Below, piece after piece: positions 43,913 to 52,504 of a DNA stretch of 64,000 nt. How positions within the stretch are numbered: the stretch's first letter is position 1; the number at the start of each line of letters is the position of its first letter. The translations under genes and the position numbers were made by a program. Below the pieces are notes generated by a model. The model was not told the DNA's origin, ran no database searches, and saw only the letters and a list, made by a program, of their open reading frames with translations. This DNA is from an uncultured Ruminococcus sp. (GTDB taxonomy: Bacteria > Bacillota > Clostridia > Oscillospirales > Ruminococcaceae), in assembly GCF_946415235.1 (NCBI RefSeq), contig NZ_CAMKRR010000003.1:1-64000 (forward strand), in the 5' to 3' direction.

Positions 43913-44581
43913 TTACAGTATTTTACTGCCATTGATTATCATTTCAAAATGTACGCCGAGATATTCCGACGCCCTTCTGCAAAGGAGCATACGCTTCATG
44001 AATATCTCAAAATACTCAAGGACTGAGGATATTTCAGTATCTATCTGAAGTTCGAGTATAATAGAAGATTTATCATCATTGAATCTTACATTTGACTTTT
44101 CGACCGCATAATTTACTCTGTCGTGTATATCAAACGTAAGAAGATCTGTATTACGTACACGGCTCCTGCGGACATCTGTCTTGTCACCGATTATCATAGC
44201 AGCCGAAATAGCGTCAAGGGGCTGACCTGTGCCCTCATCGTGATTTCCAATGGCAGAGATGATAGAGCATATCTCGTCCGCAGGCATACTCAGACAGTCC
44301 AGAAGCCTGAAAGCCATAACAGCTCCGCTCTGTGCATGGTCTACTCTGTTGATGACATTTCCTATATCATGCATGATAGAAGCTATCCTTGCCAGCTCCA
44401 CAGTCCTGTCGTCATATCCAAGCCCCTCAAGTATCATTGCCGATGTATGAGCGACACGCTCAACATGCGGGAATGAATGCTCCGTATAACCGAGAGCCTC
44501 AAGTGCCTGATCCGCACGTCTGATATATTCCATTATATCAGGATTTTGTTTTATATACTTATAAGTAACTATACTTGCCAT
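43913..44581 (-). CDS. HD-domain phosphohydrolase
   Basis: 222 residues. Metal residues of the HD fold are visible: His in SFPHVERVAH, HD in IASIMHDIGNV, and later His-Asp in IGNHDEGTG and Asp in IIGDKTDVRRS. Such proteins hydrolyse nucleotides, cyclic nucleotides or other phosphate esters; the substrate is not shown. It lies 15 bases after asnB and 20 before pyrB on the same strand, so the three may be one transcript, but no functional link is evident. Confidence 0.85.
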   Translation of the reverse strand: MASIVTYKYIKQNPDIMEYIRRADQALEALGYTEHSFPHVERVAHTSAMILEGLGYDDRTVELARIASIMHDIGNVINRVDHAQSGAVMAFRLLDCLSMPADEICSIISAIGNHDEGTGQPLDAISAAMIIGDKTDVRRSRVRNTDLLTFDIHDRVNYAVEKSNVRFNDDKSSIILELQIDTEISSVLEYFEIFMKRMLLCRRASEYLGVHFEMIINGSKIL

Positions 44582-44596
44582 AAAAACTCCTGTCGA

Positions 44597-46468
44597 TCAA
44601 TATTTTCCGTTATTTTCAAAATAGACCTTATACCATATAAGGAATATGAATACAGTCCAGATCTTTCTGCTGTTATCGGCTTTTCCGTCACGATGATCGT
44701 ATAAAAGCTTGAGCAGGGGAGCGGTATTGAAAAACTGCTTGGAGCAATCACTTTCAAAACAGCTCTTTACAAGATCATAATACTTTTCTTCCCTCAGCCA
44801 TACCCTTATGGGAACAGGGAAACCGAGCTTCTTTTTTGCAGCAGTTTTGGCTGTCTGTTTCGGAGTATCCTTTTTCGCGGCAAGCCTCATTGCGTATTTC
44901 GTGATATATTTTGTCTCATCTGTACCCTTATCATGAGTTACCCTGTATTTTACGGGTATCCTCTCGGCAAGCGCCATAACTTCCTTATCAAGGAACGGAA
45001 CTCTCAGCTCCAGAGAATTAGCCATGCTCATCTTATCTGCTTTCAGAAGGATATCTCCTGCCATCCACATATGAAGATCAAGGTACTGCATTTTAGTAAC
45101 ATCGTCCTTATTCTTCACATTATCGTAAAACGGCTTGGTAATAACAGTCGGGTCGGGAGCGTCCGTTTTTATCTTAAGGAGCGACTTCCTTTCCTCCGGA
45201 GTGAACATATAAGCGTTTCCGATAAAGCGCTCCTCAACATCTCTGCCCTTGCGGACGAAGAAATTAACTCCTCGCTTCGCAGGGAGCTTTGCGGCTATTT
45301 TACCTATTCCGCGTTTGATGCTCCTCGGAAGCCTGTCATAAAATGTACCGTTGGGATCACTGTATACATTATAGCCGCCGAAAATTTCATCAGCGCCTTC
45401 TCCCGAAAGAACGACTTTAAGCTTTTCCGAAGCGATATTGCAAACAAAATAAAGTGCAACCGCTGACGGATCGGCAAGCGGTTCGTCCATGTGATACTGT
45501 ATCATTGAAAGGCTGTTCCAGTATTCCTCGGGGGAGATGACCTTACTGGTATTCTCTTTCCCTATACACTTTGAAAAGTTTTTAGCCCAGCCTATCTCGT
45601 TATACTTTTCGTCATTGCCAAAACCGACAGTAAATGTCTTGTCAACATCGGCAATTGCAGCAACATAGCTTGAATCAACACCGCTTGAAAGGAAAGAACC
45701 AACTTCAACATCAGCGATCTTGTGGGCCTCAACGGAGTCATGGAAGGTTTCAGATATCTTATCCACCCATTCATCCAGCTTTGGAAGCTCATCAGCATCA
45801 AAATTAACGTCCCAGTAGCGTTTAGCTTCAAAATGTCCGTCCATATACTTAAAATAATGTGCAGGCGGAAGCTTGTAAACATTTTTAAAAAATGTTTCCG
45901 AAGTAGGGGAGTACTGGAAAGTCAAATAGTTCTCCAGAGCGGCGGTATTGAGTTCCTTTGTAAACTTTGGATGCTCAAGAAAGCTTTTTATCTCAGAGCC
46001 AAACATGAGAGTACCGTTCATATCGGCATAATACATAGGTTTAATGCCAAAGAAATCACGGGCACCAAAAAGCTCCTTTTTATTTTTATCCCATATTACA
46101 AAAGAAAACATTCCTCTGAGCATATTAAGAAGCTTTTCACCGAATTCTTCATAGCCGTGTATAAGCACTTCCGTATCAGTATTTGTTCTGAATTTATGCC
46201 CTTTTTCGATAAGTGTCTCACGAATCGTCTTATAATTGTAGATCTCGCCGTTAAAAATGATAACAAGTGAATTGTCCTCATTGAATATGGGCTGATCTCC
46301 GCTTGAACTTACGTCTATAATACTAAGCCGTCTGTGTCCGAGAGCAATATCATCATCAATGTATTTTCCGTAAGCATCAGGACCTCTGTGCTTTATCCTG
46401 TCCATCATTTTTCCGAGAACTTCATCAGGATCGCTGATATTATTCGTAAAACCTACGATTCCGCACAT
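44597..46468 (-). CDS. asnB: Asparagine synthase (glutamine-hydrolysing)
   Basis: Makes asparagine from aspartate, ATP and glutamine. 623 residues. The N-terminal glutaminase has Cys2 (MCGIVGF) and RGPDAYG. The synthetase domain has the ATP pyrophosphatase loop SFLSSGVDSSYVAAI (about 254-268) and SGEGADEIFGGY. The start is fixed by MCG and by GGAGG upstream. Long clostridial AsnB forms can also amidate other acids, for example in cell-wall modification, so the substrate is not certain. Confidence 0.93.
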   Translation of the reverse strand: MCGIVGFTNNISDPDEVLGKMMDRIKHRGPDAYGKYIDDDIALGHRRLSIIDVSSSGDQPIFNEDNSLVIIFNGEIYNYKTIRETLIEKGHKFRTNTDTEVLIHGYEEFGEKLLNMLRGMFSFVIWDKNKKELFGARDFFGIKPMYYADMNGTLMFGSEIKSFLEHPKFTKELNTAALENYLTFQYSPTSETFFKNVYKLPPAHYFKYMDGHFEAKRYWDVNFDADELPKLDEWVDKISETFHDSVEAHKIADVEVGSFLSSGVDSSYVAAIADVDKTFTVGFGNDEKYNEIGWAKNFSKCIGKENTSKVISPEEYWNSLSMIQYHMDEPLADPSAVALYFVCNIASEKLKVVLSGEGADEIFGGYNVYSDPNGTFYDRLPRSIKRGIGKIAAKLPAKRGVNFFVRKGRDVEERFIGNAYMFTPEERKSLLKIKTDAPDPTVITKPFYDNVKNKDDVTKMQYLDLHMWMAGDILLKADKMSMANSLELRVPFLDKEVMALAERIPVKYRVTHDKGTDETKYITKYAMRLAAKKDTPKQTAKTAAKKKLGFPVPIRVWLREEKYYDLVKSCFESDCSKQFFNTAPLLKLLYDHRDGKADNSRKIWTVFIFLIWYKVYFENNGKY

Positions 46469-46512
46469 AAAATGTGACCTCCGATTTACTAAGCTATTAA
46501 ATCTCCCAAAAT

Positions 46513-46541
46513 ATTATACTACAAAAAAGATCAATTTGCAA
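46513..46541 (-). promoter_or_regulatory. Promoter of asnB
   Basis: Minus strand: TTGCAA (46536-46541), 17-bp spacer, TATAAT (46513-46518). Confidence 0.75.
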
Positions 46542-46564
46542 CACTAAAGTTATAAAATAAAGTA

Positions 46565-47554
46565 TTACTTTGAACCATTTTCCTCAGATTTGACTTTTGA
46601 AAGGGGATTGCTCTCAATAGCATTCCTGACATTTTCATCATTAAGATGAGTATATATCTCTGTTGTAGAAATGCTCGCGTGTCCGAGCAGCTCTTTCAGT
46701 GTCAGTACATCAGCGTCGCCGTACTGATACATCAATGTGGCTGCTGTGTGGCGCAGCTTATGAGTTGTTATGCCTTTACCGTCAAGGCCTGCTTTTGTAA
46801 GAGTATCTTCAACTATCTGCTGCACACGGCGTTTAGAAATGCGTCTGTTCTGATTGCTTATGAATAAGGCAGGCTCATTCGCAGCCTTTGGATTGTTTTT
46901 GCGTATAACAAGATATTTCTGCAAAGCATCAACACAAGCTGAATTAAGATAAACCATTCTTTCCTTGCTTCTTTTTCCGAGAACTTTAAGACGATTTTCA
47001 TAGAAATCAAGGTCAGAGATATTGATACCAACAAGTTCACTTAAACGCATACCGCAATTAAGGAAAAGAGTTATAATACAGTAATCCCGCTTAGAATCGG
47101 CATTATCAGCAGTTTCAAGGAGCCTAAGGCTTTCATTCAGTGACAAAAACTTCGGCAGGGAAGCCCTAGGGACTGGCACATCGAGGTCTTTCGTAGGATT
47201 TTCATCAATGATATGTGCTACTTTCTCAAGATATTTGAAAAAACTTCTCAAAGACGATATTTTTCTGTATCTTGCACGGTCTTTATTCTTTCGCTCATCA
47301 GAAGCATAAAAAATAAAATTGTAAATATCGGAAACACTTATTTTCCTGAGTTCATCGACTGACATATCACGAATATCAATCTCTTCGAGCGGTTTGCCGG
47401 TATTATGAGAATTTTCATATACAAACCGCAAAAAAAGCCTTATATCAGTGTAATACTCTTGAATAGTTCGTTCAGCAAGAAGCTTTACGATCTTCATATG
47501 CACAAGGTAATTATTAAGGAACTCCGGATTGGAATCATTATTATAGTTATTCAT
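46565..47554 (-). CDS. Tyrosine recombinase (XerC/XerD-like)
   Basis: 329 residues. A SAM-like core-binding domain (about 10-130) is followed by the catalytic domain with Arg in NCGMRLSEL, Lys in GKRSKER, His and Arg in HKLRHTAA, His in LGHASISTTEIYTH and Tyr in the same motif. ATG 47554 overlaps the Nudix gene's TGA (ATGA). It may be a chromosomal Xer-type enzyme or a domesticated integrase. No attachment repeat is evident next to it. Confidence 0.9.
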   Translation of the reverse strand: MNNYNNDSNPEFLNNYLVHMKIVKLLAERTIQEYYTDIRLFLRFVYENSHNTGKPLEEIDIRDMSVDELRKISVSDIYNFIFYASDERKNKDRARYRKISSLRSFFKYLEKVAHIIDENPTKDLDVPVPRASLPKFLSLNESLRLLETADNADSKRDYCIITLFLNCGMRLSELVGINISDLDFYENRLKVLGKRSKERMVYLNSACVDALQKYLVIRKNNPKAANEPALFISNQNRRISKRRVQQIVEDTLTKAGLDGKGITTHKLRHTAATLMYQYGDADVLTLKELLGHASISTTEIYTHLNDENVRNAIESNPLSKVKSEENGSK

Positions 47555-48066
47555 ATTAACTTTTCCTTCATAAGACATTCAAGGACTTTAGACTCACGTT
47601 CAATAAGCATAAGATCATAGTCAGCGTGATCGTGTGTGCGATTAACTAAAACAGCGTGTTTGGGATATACGTACTGAAGTTCAAATCCTTCTTCATCTTC
47701 GTATTCGTCCAGACGCTGTGGATTATAAATCCCATCTGTCTGACATAAATAATAGAAATTTTCCTGTTCAAATATCTCGTTTTCTTTAAATCTGCTTTTC
47801 TGAATACGCATAACAGAACCGTATTCTTTAACAGGACCGTCAAGAACAGCAAGTCCGGTTTCTTCAAGAACCTCACGCTTAAGTGCAGCAATAATATCTT
47901 CGCCTGATTCAATACCTCCGCCGGGAAACTTATAGTAATCATATTTACGGCTGTAAACCATCGCAACTTTATTTTCTTTAATTATAATACCACGAACTGA
48001 TGGACGTCTGTACCTGTTAAAGCTAAGTTCGTAATCCTTTAGATCCATCCTGAAAAGCTCTCTCAT
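47551..48066 (-). CDS. Nudix hydrolase
   Basis: 171 residues. The Nudix box lies at about 49-71 (GGGIESGED then LKREVLEETG). Family members cleave nucleoside diphosphates linked to another group; the substrate is not evident. The gene is translationally coupled to the tyrosine recombinase, an odd pairing. Upstream lies a perfect 14-bp inverted repeat (48094-48127), about 28 bases before the ATG. Confidence 0.9.
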   Translation of the reverse strand: MRELFRMDLKDYELSFNRYRRPSVRGIIIKENKVAMVYSRKYDYYKFPGGGIESGEDIIAALKREVLEETGLAVLDGPVKEYGSVMRIQKSRFKENEIFEQENFYYLCQTDGIYNPQRLDEYEDEEGFELQYVYPKHAVLVNRTHDHADYDLMLIERESKVLECLMKEKLI

Positions 48067-48093
48067 AACTTTGATCTCCGTTGAAAACTATTC

Positions 48094-48127
48094 AAAGTTT
48101 CACCAAACTTTGATTTGGTGAAACTTT
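48094..48127. repeat. Perfect 14-bp inverted repeat in the Nudix/recombinase leader
   Basis: AAAGTTTCACCAAA and TTTGGTGAAACTTT separated by CTTTGA, ending 28 bases before the Nudix ATG on the minus strand. No T run follows on either strand, so it is not a normal terminator. An operator or an RNA hairpin controlling translation are both possible. Confidence 0.75.
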
Positions 48128-48212
48128 ATCTCAAATTTCATTATTATCATTATATCACTTCTCCACGCTATTTTCAATACAAAATCCTTGTATTCGGACA
48201 TACAGCAAAAAT

Positions 48213-48246
48213 AAAAAGCAGTATGCTTTTTAACATACTGCTTTTT
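48213..48246. terminator. Terminator after the Spo0A-C gene
   Basis: 13-bp stem AAAAAGCAGTATG / CATACTGCTTTTT; bidirectional A and T runs. Confidence 0.9.
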
Positions 48247-48288
48247 ATAAACCGGATTTTTAAACCATATGTACGAGATCTGCACATT

Positions 48289-48651
48289 TTATATAAGATC
48301 TGCGTAATTTACACGTATCCATTCTGATAACGTGGATATAAAAACCGAGTTTGTAGGAATATCGCTTGAACATTGAAGAACATTCAAAAATATCGTATCT
48401 GCGAGTTCAGCATTGTGTCTGTACCAGCCTGATTTAATTGCGTGTCTTACAGCTCTTTCCACCGAACATTCTGTAGTATGATAGTTTGCGGCTATCGTGG
48501 CATAAAGCATCTTTGTAAGAGCGTTAATAGGCTCTTTTGTTGTAACACAGATAAAAATACAATCCCGAAGATAATGATAACCCTTAGTATTTGGCGATAT
48601 CCTGAAGTTGAGTAATAATTTTACGATAATTGATTCTAATTTATTTGTCAT
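48289..48651 (-). CDS. Stand-alone Spo0A C-terminal (effector) domain protein
   Basis: 120 residues equivalent to the DNA-binding domain of Spo0A with no receiver domain. Matching blocks are KGYHYLRDCIF (sigma-A contact region), ITKTLYPAIA-like LTKMLYATIAANYHTT, the recognition helix SVERAVRHAIKSGW, and the C-terminal IPTNSVFISTLSEWIR. Without a receiver it would not need phosphorylation to bind DNA. ATG 48651 follows AGAGGTG; GTG 48660 is less likely. Tandem 0A-like boxes lie 70-100 bases upstream, so autoregulation is plausible. Its targets are unknown. Confidence 0.85.
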   Translation of the reverse strand: MTNKLESIIVKLLLNFRISPNTKGYHYLRDCIFICVTTKEPINALTKMLYATIAANYHTTECSVERAVRHAIKSGWYRHNAELADTIFLNVLQCSSDIPTNSVFISTLSEWIRVNYADLI

Positions 48652-48681
48652 GTAAATCACCTCTTAAATGCTTACAGACAA

Positions 48682-48687
48682 ATTATA
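48682..48687 (-). promoter_or_regulatory. -10 box of the Spo0A-C gene
   Basis: TATAAT on the minus strand with no recognisable -35 hexamer 16-18 bases upstream, which fits a promoter needing an activator. Confidence 0.5.
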
Positions 48688-48720
48688 ACATATTATCGTT
48701 TTTATGCATATAGCGTATTT

Positions 48721-48752
48721 CATCGAATTTTGACGAATTTTGTCGATTTTTG
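48721..48752. promoter_or_regulatory. Three 10-bp phased 0A-like boxes
   Basis: Three near repeats at exact 10-bp spacing: CATCGAATTT, TGACGAATTT, TGTCGATTTT. The second contains a perfect 0A box TGNCGAA, the third matches 6 of 7, and the first matches 5 of 7. Seven-base boxes with three-base gaps are the known tandem arrangement for Spo0A dimers. Confidence 0.65.
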
Positions 48753-48758
48753 GTATTT

Positions 48759-48790
48759 AATAAAGGAACAGCGTGAACTGTTCCTTTATT
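48759..48790. terminator. Terminator after the acyl-CoA ligase gene
   Basis: 13-bp stem AATAAAGGAACAG / CTGTTCCTTTATT with loop CGTGAA, just past the stop codon. Confidence 0.9.
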
Positions 48791-48794
48791 TCCG

Positions 48795-50429
48795 TTAATT
48801 CTTTATTTGTTTTGCCACAAGACTTTCGCCGCAGTATATTTCCCTGAGCTTTGGTTTTTCAATCTTTCCGGTAGGATTTCTTGGTACATCGGCAAAAATG
48901 ATCTTATGAGGTCTCTTGTATCTCGGAAGCTTCTGGCAGAATGCAGTTATATCTTCCTCAGTACAGGTATGATCATCTTTTATTGAGATTATAGCCGCAG
49001 CTATTTCTCCGAGACGATTATCTGGAAGACCTATTACAGCCACATCCTTGACAGCCGGATGGCTTCTGAGGAAGTCTTCTATCTGTACAGGATAAAGGTT
49101 TTCACCGCCGCTGATAATAACATCTTTTTTACGGTCAACAAGATAAATGAAACCGTCCTCGTCTTCCTGAGCCATATCGCCTGTAAATAACCAACCGTCC
49201 TTTAATGTCTCTGCGGTAGCTTTTTCATCACGGTAATAGCATTTCATAACACCGGGACCTTTTACTGCAAGCTCACCTACCCGTCCGCGCTCAACGATAT
49301 TACCGCTTTCATCGACGATCTTAACTTCCCAGCCAAAGCCTGCTTTACCTATAGCACCGACCTTATGGATATTTTCAACTCCGAGATGCACGCAGCCGGG
49401 ACCGATAGACTCACTCAGTCCGTAGTTTGTATCGTACTGATGCTTGGGGAAGACCTTCTTCCAGCGAGCGATAAGTGAAGGAGGAACAGGCTGAGCACCT
49501 ATATGCATAAGTCTCCACTGATCAAGATCATACTGTGAAAGATCTATCTCTCCCCTGTCAATCGCATCAAGAATATCCTGAGCCCACGGTACAAGAAGCC
49601 ATACTATAGTGCATCCCTCAGCAGAGACTGTTTCTATGATAGACTTCGGCTTAACTCCCTTCAGCAGAACAGCCTTGCTTCCCGAATAAAGACTTCCGAA
49701 CCAGTGCATCTTTGCACCTGTATGGTAAAGCGGCGGGATACAAAGGAAAATATCGTCACGAGTCTGACCGTGGTGATTCTGCTCAACTTTTGCCGAATGC
49801 ATAAGGCTTGTATGATCGTGCAGTATAGCTTTCGGGAAGCCTGTTGTACCCGAAGAGAAATAAATAGCTGCATTATCATCATCAGAAACCTTTATATCAG
49901 GTTCAGCGCTTGCACAGTTAGCTACGAGGCTGTCATAGTGCTCCGCAAAGGTCGGACATCCTTCACCGACATAGAAAAGAAGTCTGTTTTTGCTTATTTC
50001 ATCGGCAATCTCTTCAATTCGTCCGATAAACTCGGGACCGAATACAAGTATATCGACCTCAGCAAGATCAAGGCAATATTTTATCTCGTCCGATGTATAG
50101 CGGTAATTAAGAGGTACAGCAAGAGCACCTGTTTTAAGTATTCCGAAGTATATAGGAAGCCATTCAAGACAATTCATAAGAAGGATACCGACCTTATCGC
50201 CCTTATGTACTCCACGCTCTAAAAGCATATTGGCGAAGCGGTTAGCCTTCTCATCAAAGACCTTCCATGTTATCTCTCGTCTGTAATGACATTCGGGATT
50301 TGGTTCTATGAGCTCGTATTCCTTCCATGTTATACGGCGCACCTCGGTTATCTCGGGATTGATCTCAACAAGAGCCACATCACTGCCATATAATTCTGCA
50401 TTTCTTTTAAGTAAATCTGTAATTGGCAT
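48795..50429 (-). CDS. Acyl-CoA synthetase (AMP-forming)
   Basis: 544 residues of the ANL superfamily, activating a carboxylic acid through an acyl-adenylate to the CoA thioester. ATP loop YFSSGTTGFPKA (core motif A3), NYGLSESIG (A5), GWLFTGDMAQ (A7), DRKKDVIISGGENLYP (A8) and the late Lys in PTGKIEKPKL (A10) are all present. The acid is not evident; medium or long chain fatty acids are usual. Near residues 28-62 an imperfect repeat of about 20 residues (RRITWKEY, RREITWKVF) occurs. ATG 50429 follows AAAGGA; an upstream in-frame start lacks a site. Confidence 0.88.
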   Translation of the reverse strand: MPITDLLKRNAELYGSDVALVEINPEITEVRRITWKEYELIEPNPECHYRREITWKVFDEKANRFANMLLERGVHKGDKVGILLMNCLEWLPIYFGILKTGALAVPLNYRYTSDEIKYCLDLAEVDILVFGPEFIGRIEEIADEISKNRLLFYVGEGCPTFAEHYDSLVANCASAEPDIKVSDDDNAAIYFSSGTTGFPKAILHDHTSLMHSAKVEQNHHGQTRDDIFLCIPPLYHTGAKMHWFGSLYSGSKAVLLKGVKPKSIIETVSAEGCTIVWLLVPWAQDILDAIDRGEIDLSQYDLDQWRLMHIGAQPVPPSLIARWKKVFPKHQYDTNYGLSESIGPGCVHLGVENIHKVGAIGKAGFGWEVKIVDESGNIVERGRVGELAVKGPGVMKCYYRDEKATAETLKDGWLFTGDMAQEDEDGFIYLVDRKKDVIISGGENLYPVQIEDFLRSHPAVKDVAVIGLPDNRLGEIAAAIISIKDDHTCTEEDITAFCQKLPRYKRPHKIIFADVPRNPTGKIEKPKLREIYCGESLVAKQIKN

Positions 50430-50509
50430 TATACGTATCCTTTCTGCCGAAACAGCCCTGCACTTTGGCATATAAAAGCCAAAAAGCTGTAAAGCAATAA
50501 ACTATTCTT

Positions 50510-50538
50510 ATTTTATCACAAAAAGACAGGAAAGTAAA
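50510..50538 (-). promoter_or_regulatory. Promoter of the acyl-CoA synthetase gene
   Basis: Minus strand: TTTACT (50533-50538), 17-bp spacer, TAAAAT (50510-50515). Confidence 0.75.
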
Positions 50539-50599
50539 GTCTTTCTAAGCGTATTATTAGCCAAATTACGGCTTTACTTTTTTTACATATTGCATAAAT

Positions 50600-50628
50600 A
50601 AAGGCACATATATTGCATATGCGCCTTT
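50600..50628 (-). terminator. Terminator after the zinc-ribbon coiled-coil gene
   Basis: Stem AAAGGC-x-CATAT / ATATG-x-GCCTTT with one mismatch, followed on the minus strand by TATTTATG. Weak T run. Confidence 0.6.
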
Positions 50629-50634
50629 AACCGT

Positions 50635-51096
50635 TCATTCTTTTTCTTCGATATCAGCTGAATCAACAACAACTTCTGCTGCTTTCTCAACGACCTCGGC
50701 AGTTTCAGCAGCAGGTTCCTCGATCTGAACCTTCTGACCGCATTTGTCACAGAAAGACTGCTCCCTGCTTATCTGTGCGCCGCAGTTTGTACAAAACATC
50801 TTGTCCTCAAGAGTCATAAGGACAGCTTTCAGCTCTGCAAGCTTCTTATTCTTTTCCTTGATATCGGAAACAGTATCTTCAAACTCATTTTCCGGGGAAT
50901 TGCATATCTTTTCAAACATTGCCTTACCAAGCTCTATGTAATCAGCATTTATACCTGATTCAATATTTGAAATTTCATTTTTGATCTTTGTTTTCTCCAT
51001 AAATTTCTTTGAATTGGCTGAAACCGTCTTAGCCCCGCGCTCAACGGAACCTCCGACTTTTCCTGCAAAGCCTTTTACTGAATCAACGAAACCCAT
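50635..51096 (-). CDS. Coiled-coil protein with zinc ribbon and Ala/Glu-rich tail
   Basis: 153 residues. The N-terminal region (about 1-25) is Gly- and Val-rich. A helical coiled-coil follows (about 28-95, with SNIESGINADYIELGKAM), then a zinc ribbon CTNCG-x-CDKCG (about 102-121), and an acidic Ala-Val-Glu tail (about 125-153). This layout occurs in many Firmicutes proteins of unknown role. It has its own promoter and terminator. No partner gene is evident. Confidence 0.75.
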   Translation of the reverse strand: MGFVDSVKGFAGKVGGSVERGAKTVSANSKKFMEKTKIKNEISNIESGINADYIELGKAMFEKICNSPENEFEDTVSDIKEKNKKLAELKAVLMTLEDKMFCTNCGAQISREQSFCDKCGQKVQIEEPAAETAEVVEKAAEVVVDSADIEEKE

Positions 51097-51128
51097 AATG
51101 AGTTACCTCCTTTATATTTTATATTCAT

Positions 51129-51157
51129 ATTTTATCACACTGAAAGTCTTTCGTCAA
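51129..51157 (-). promoter_or_regulatory. Promoter of the zinc-ribbon coiled-coil gene
   Basis: Minus strand: TTGACG (51152-51157), 17-bp spacer, TAAAAT (51129-51134). The -35 overlaps the last codon region of the upstream phosphorylase gene. Confidence 0.75.
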
Positions 51158-52428
51158 GTATAGCTTGGCTTTTCAGTGATCTTGAACTTTACTGCATTGA
51201 GCGCTCTGACCGCTGCATCGGAAAAATCGCTGCAAACTGTGGAATACAGTGTCATTATAATATCGTCAGCGTTAAGATGATCCCCTATTTCACAGTTCAT
51301 GACTATACCAGCGCTCATATCAATTTTGTCATTCTTATTCAGCCTTCCCGCGCCGAGCAGAACCGATGTCATACCCAGCTCTTCACAGTTGAAGCCAAGT
51401 ATTTCCATATCCTTTGTGGCTCTTATCTCGTATTTAAGCTGCGGCTGAGGCAGCAATGACGTATCATCGCATATTTTTTCGTTTCCGCCGTGGAGCTTTA
51501 TCGTCCTGCGAAGGATATCGAGAGCTTTGCCCGAAGAAACAGCTTCTTCGGCCATTCTCCTGCACTCCCCGTTATTCCCCTTACCTGCCAGTTCGAGCAT
51601 ATCAGCAGCAAGTTCTATACAAATATCGTAAAGCTTTCCCTTGCTCCTGCCCTGAAGTATCTCGACAGCTTCTCTGACTTCAAGAGCATTGCCGATATTT
51701 CTTCCCAGAGGCGAATCCATATCAGTAACTACAGCTTTGCACTTTTTGCCTGCGGACTTTCCCACCTTTTCCATAAGCTTTGCAAGCTTTTCTGCGTCAC
51801 TTTTGTTCTTCATAAAAGCTCCCGAGCCGTATTTAACATCAAGAACAAGGCAATTGGTATTGGTCGCAAGCTTTTTGCTCATTATACTTGCACATATGAG
51901 CGGGATACTGTCAACTGTACCCGTTGCATTACGCAAAGCATACATTTTCTTGTCAGCAGGGCATAGCTCGCCTGTCTGCGATATTATGGAAAAACCCGTC
52001 TCCTTAAGTACGCTTTCAAACTCATCAAGAGAAAGATCAGTTCTGTAACCATCGATACTTTCAAGCTTATCAATAGTTCCGCCTGTATGACCGAGTCCTC
52101 TTCCCGACATTTTTGCTACGCATACGCCGCAGGCTGCAACGACAGGTCCTATTATAAGAGATGTCTTGTCGCCGACTCCGCCTGTACTGTGCTTGTCCGC
52201 GGTAAACGGTATATTGAGTTTTAATGTATCACCGCTGTCACGCATAGCAGATGTGAGCGCGAATGTTTCCTTTTCAGTCAGTCCGTTGAGACAAACAGCC
52301 ATAAGCCACGCTGACATCTGATAATCAGGGATATCCCCTTTTGTAAAGCCGTTTACGAGCCAGAATATCTCTTCTTCGGACAGCTCCTGAGCCTTTTTTG
52401 ATTTATTGATAATATCAATGATGTTCAT
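51154..52428 (-). CDS. deoA: Pyrimidine-nucleoside (or thymidine) phosphorylase
   Basis: Cleaves thymidine, deoxyuridine or uridine with phosphate to base and pentose-1-phosphate. 424 residues with the family signature SGRGLGHTGGTIDKLESIDG (about 108-127), phosphate loop DKHSTGGVGDKTSL (about 77-90) and KYGSGAFMK. The symbol deoA covers thymidine phosphorylase; the Firmicutes form (Pdp) is often less specific and sequence does not settle it. ATG 52428 follows AGGAGG. It lies 76 bases after a BofA-like gene and may share its transcript. Confidence 0.93.
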   Translation of the reverse strand: MNIIDIINKSKKAQELSEEEIFWLVNGFTKGDIPDYQMSAWLMAVCLNGLTEKETFALTSAMRDSGDTLKLNIPFTADKHSTGGVGDKTSLIIGPVVAACGVCVAKMSGRGLGHTGGTIDKLESIDGYRTDLSLDEFESVLKETGFSIISQTGELCPADKKMYALRNATGTVDSIPLICASIMSKKLATNTNCLVLDVKYGSGAFMKNKSDAEKLAKLMEKVGKSAGKKCKAVVTDMDSPLGRNIGNALEVREAVEILQGRSKGKLYDICIELAADMLELAGKGNNGECRRMAEEAVSSGKALDILRRTIKLHGGNEKICDDTSLLPQPQLKYEIRATKDMEILGFNCEELGMTSVLLGAGRLNKNDKIDMSAGIVMNCEIGDHLNADDIIMTLYSTVCSDFSDAAVRALNAVKFKITEKPSYT

Positions 52429-52504
52429 GATCCACCTCCTATATGTATATTTTACCATATAAACAATTTTAATTCAATAGTTTTTGTGAAATTGTCCGTT
52501 GTTT

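Noticed and set aside
44597-46541. T-box or riboswitch upstream of asnB, proC or pyrB
   Set aside because: The leaders are short and AT-rich and lack the conserved T-box motif or known riboswitch cores.
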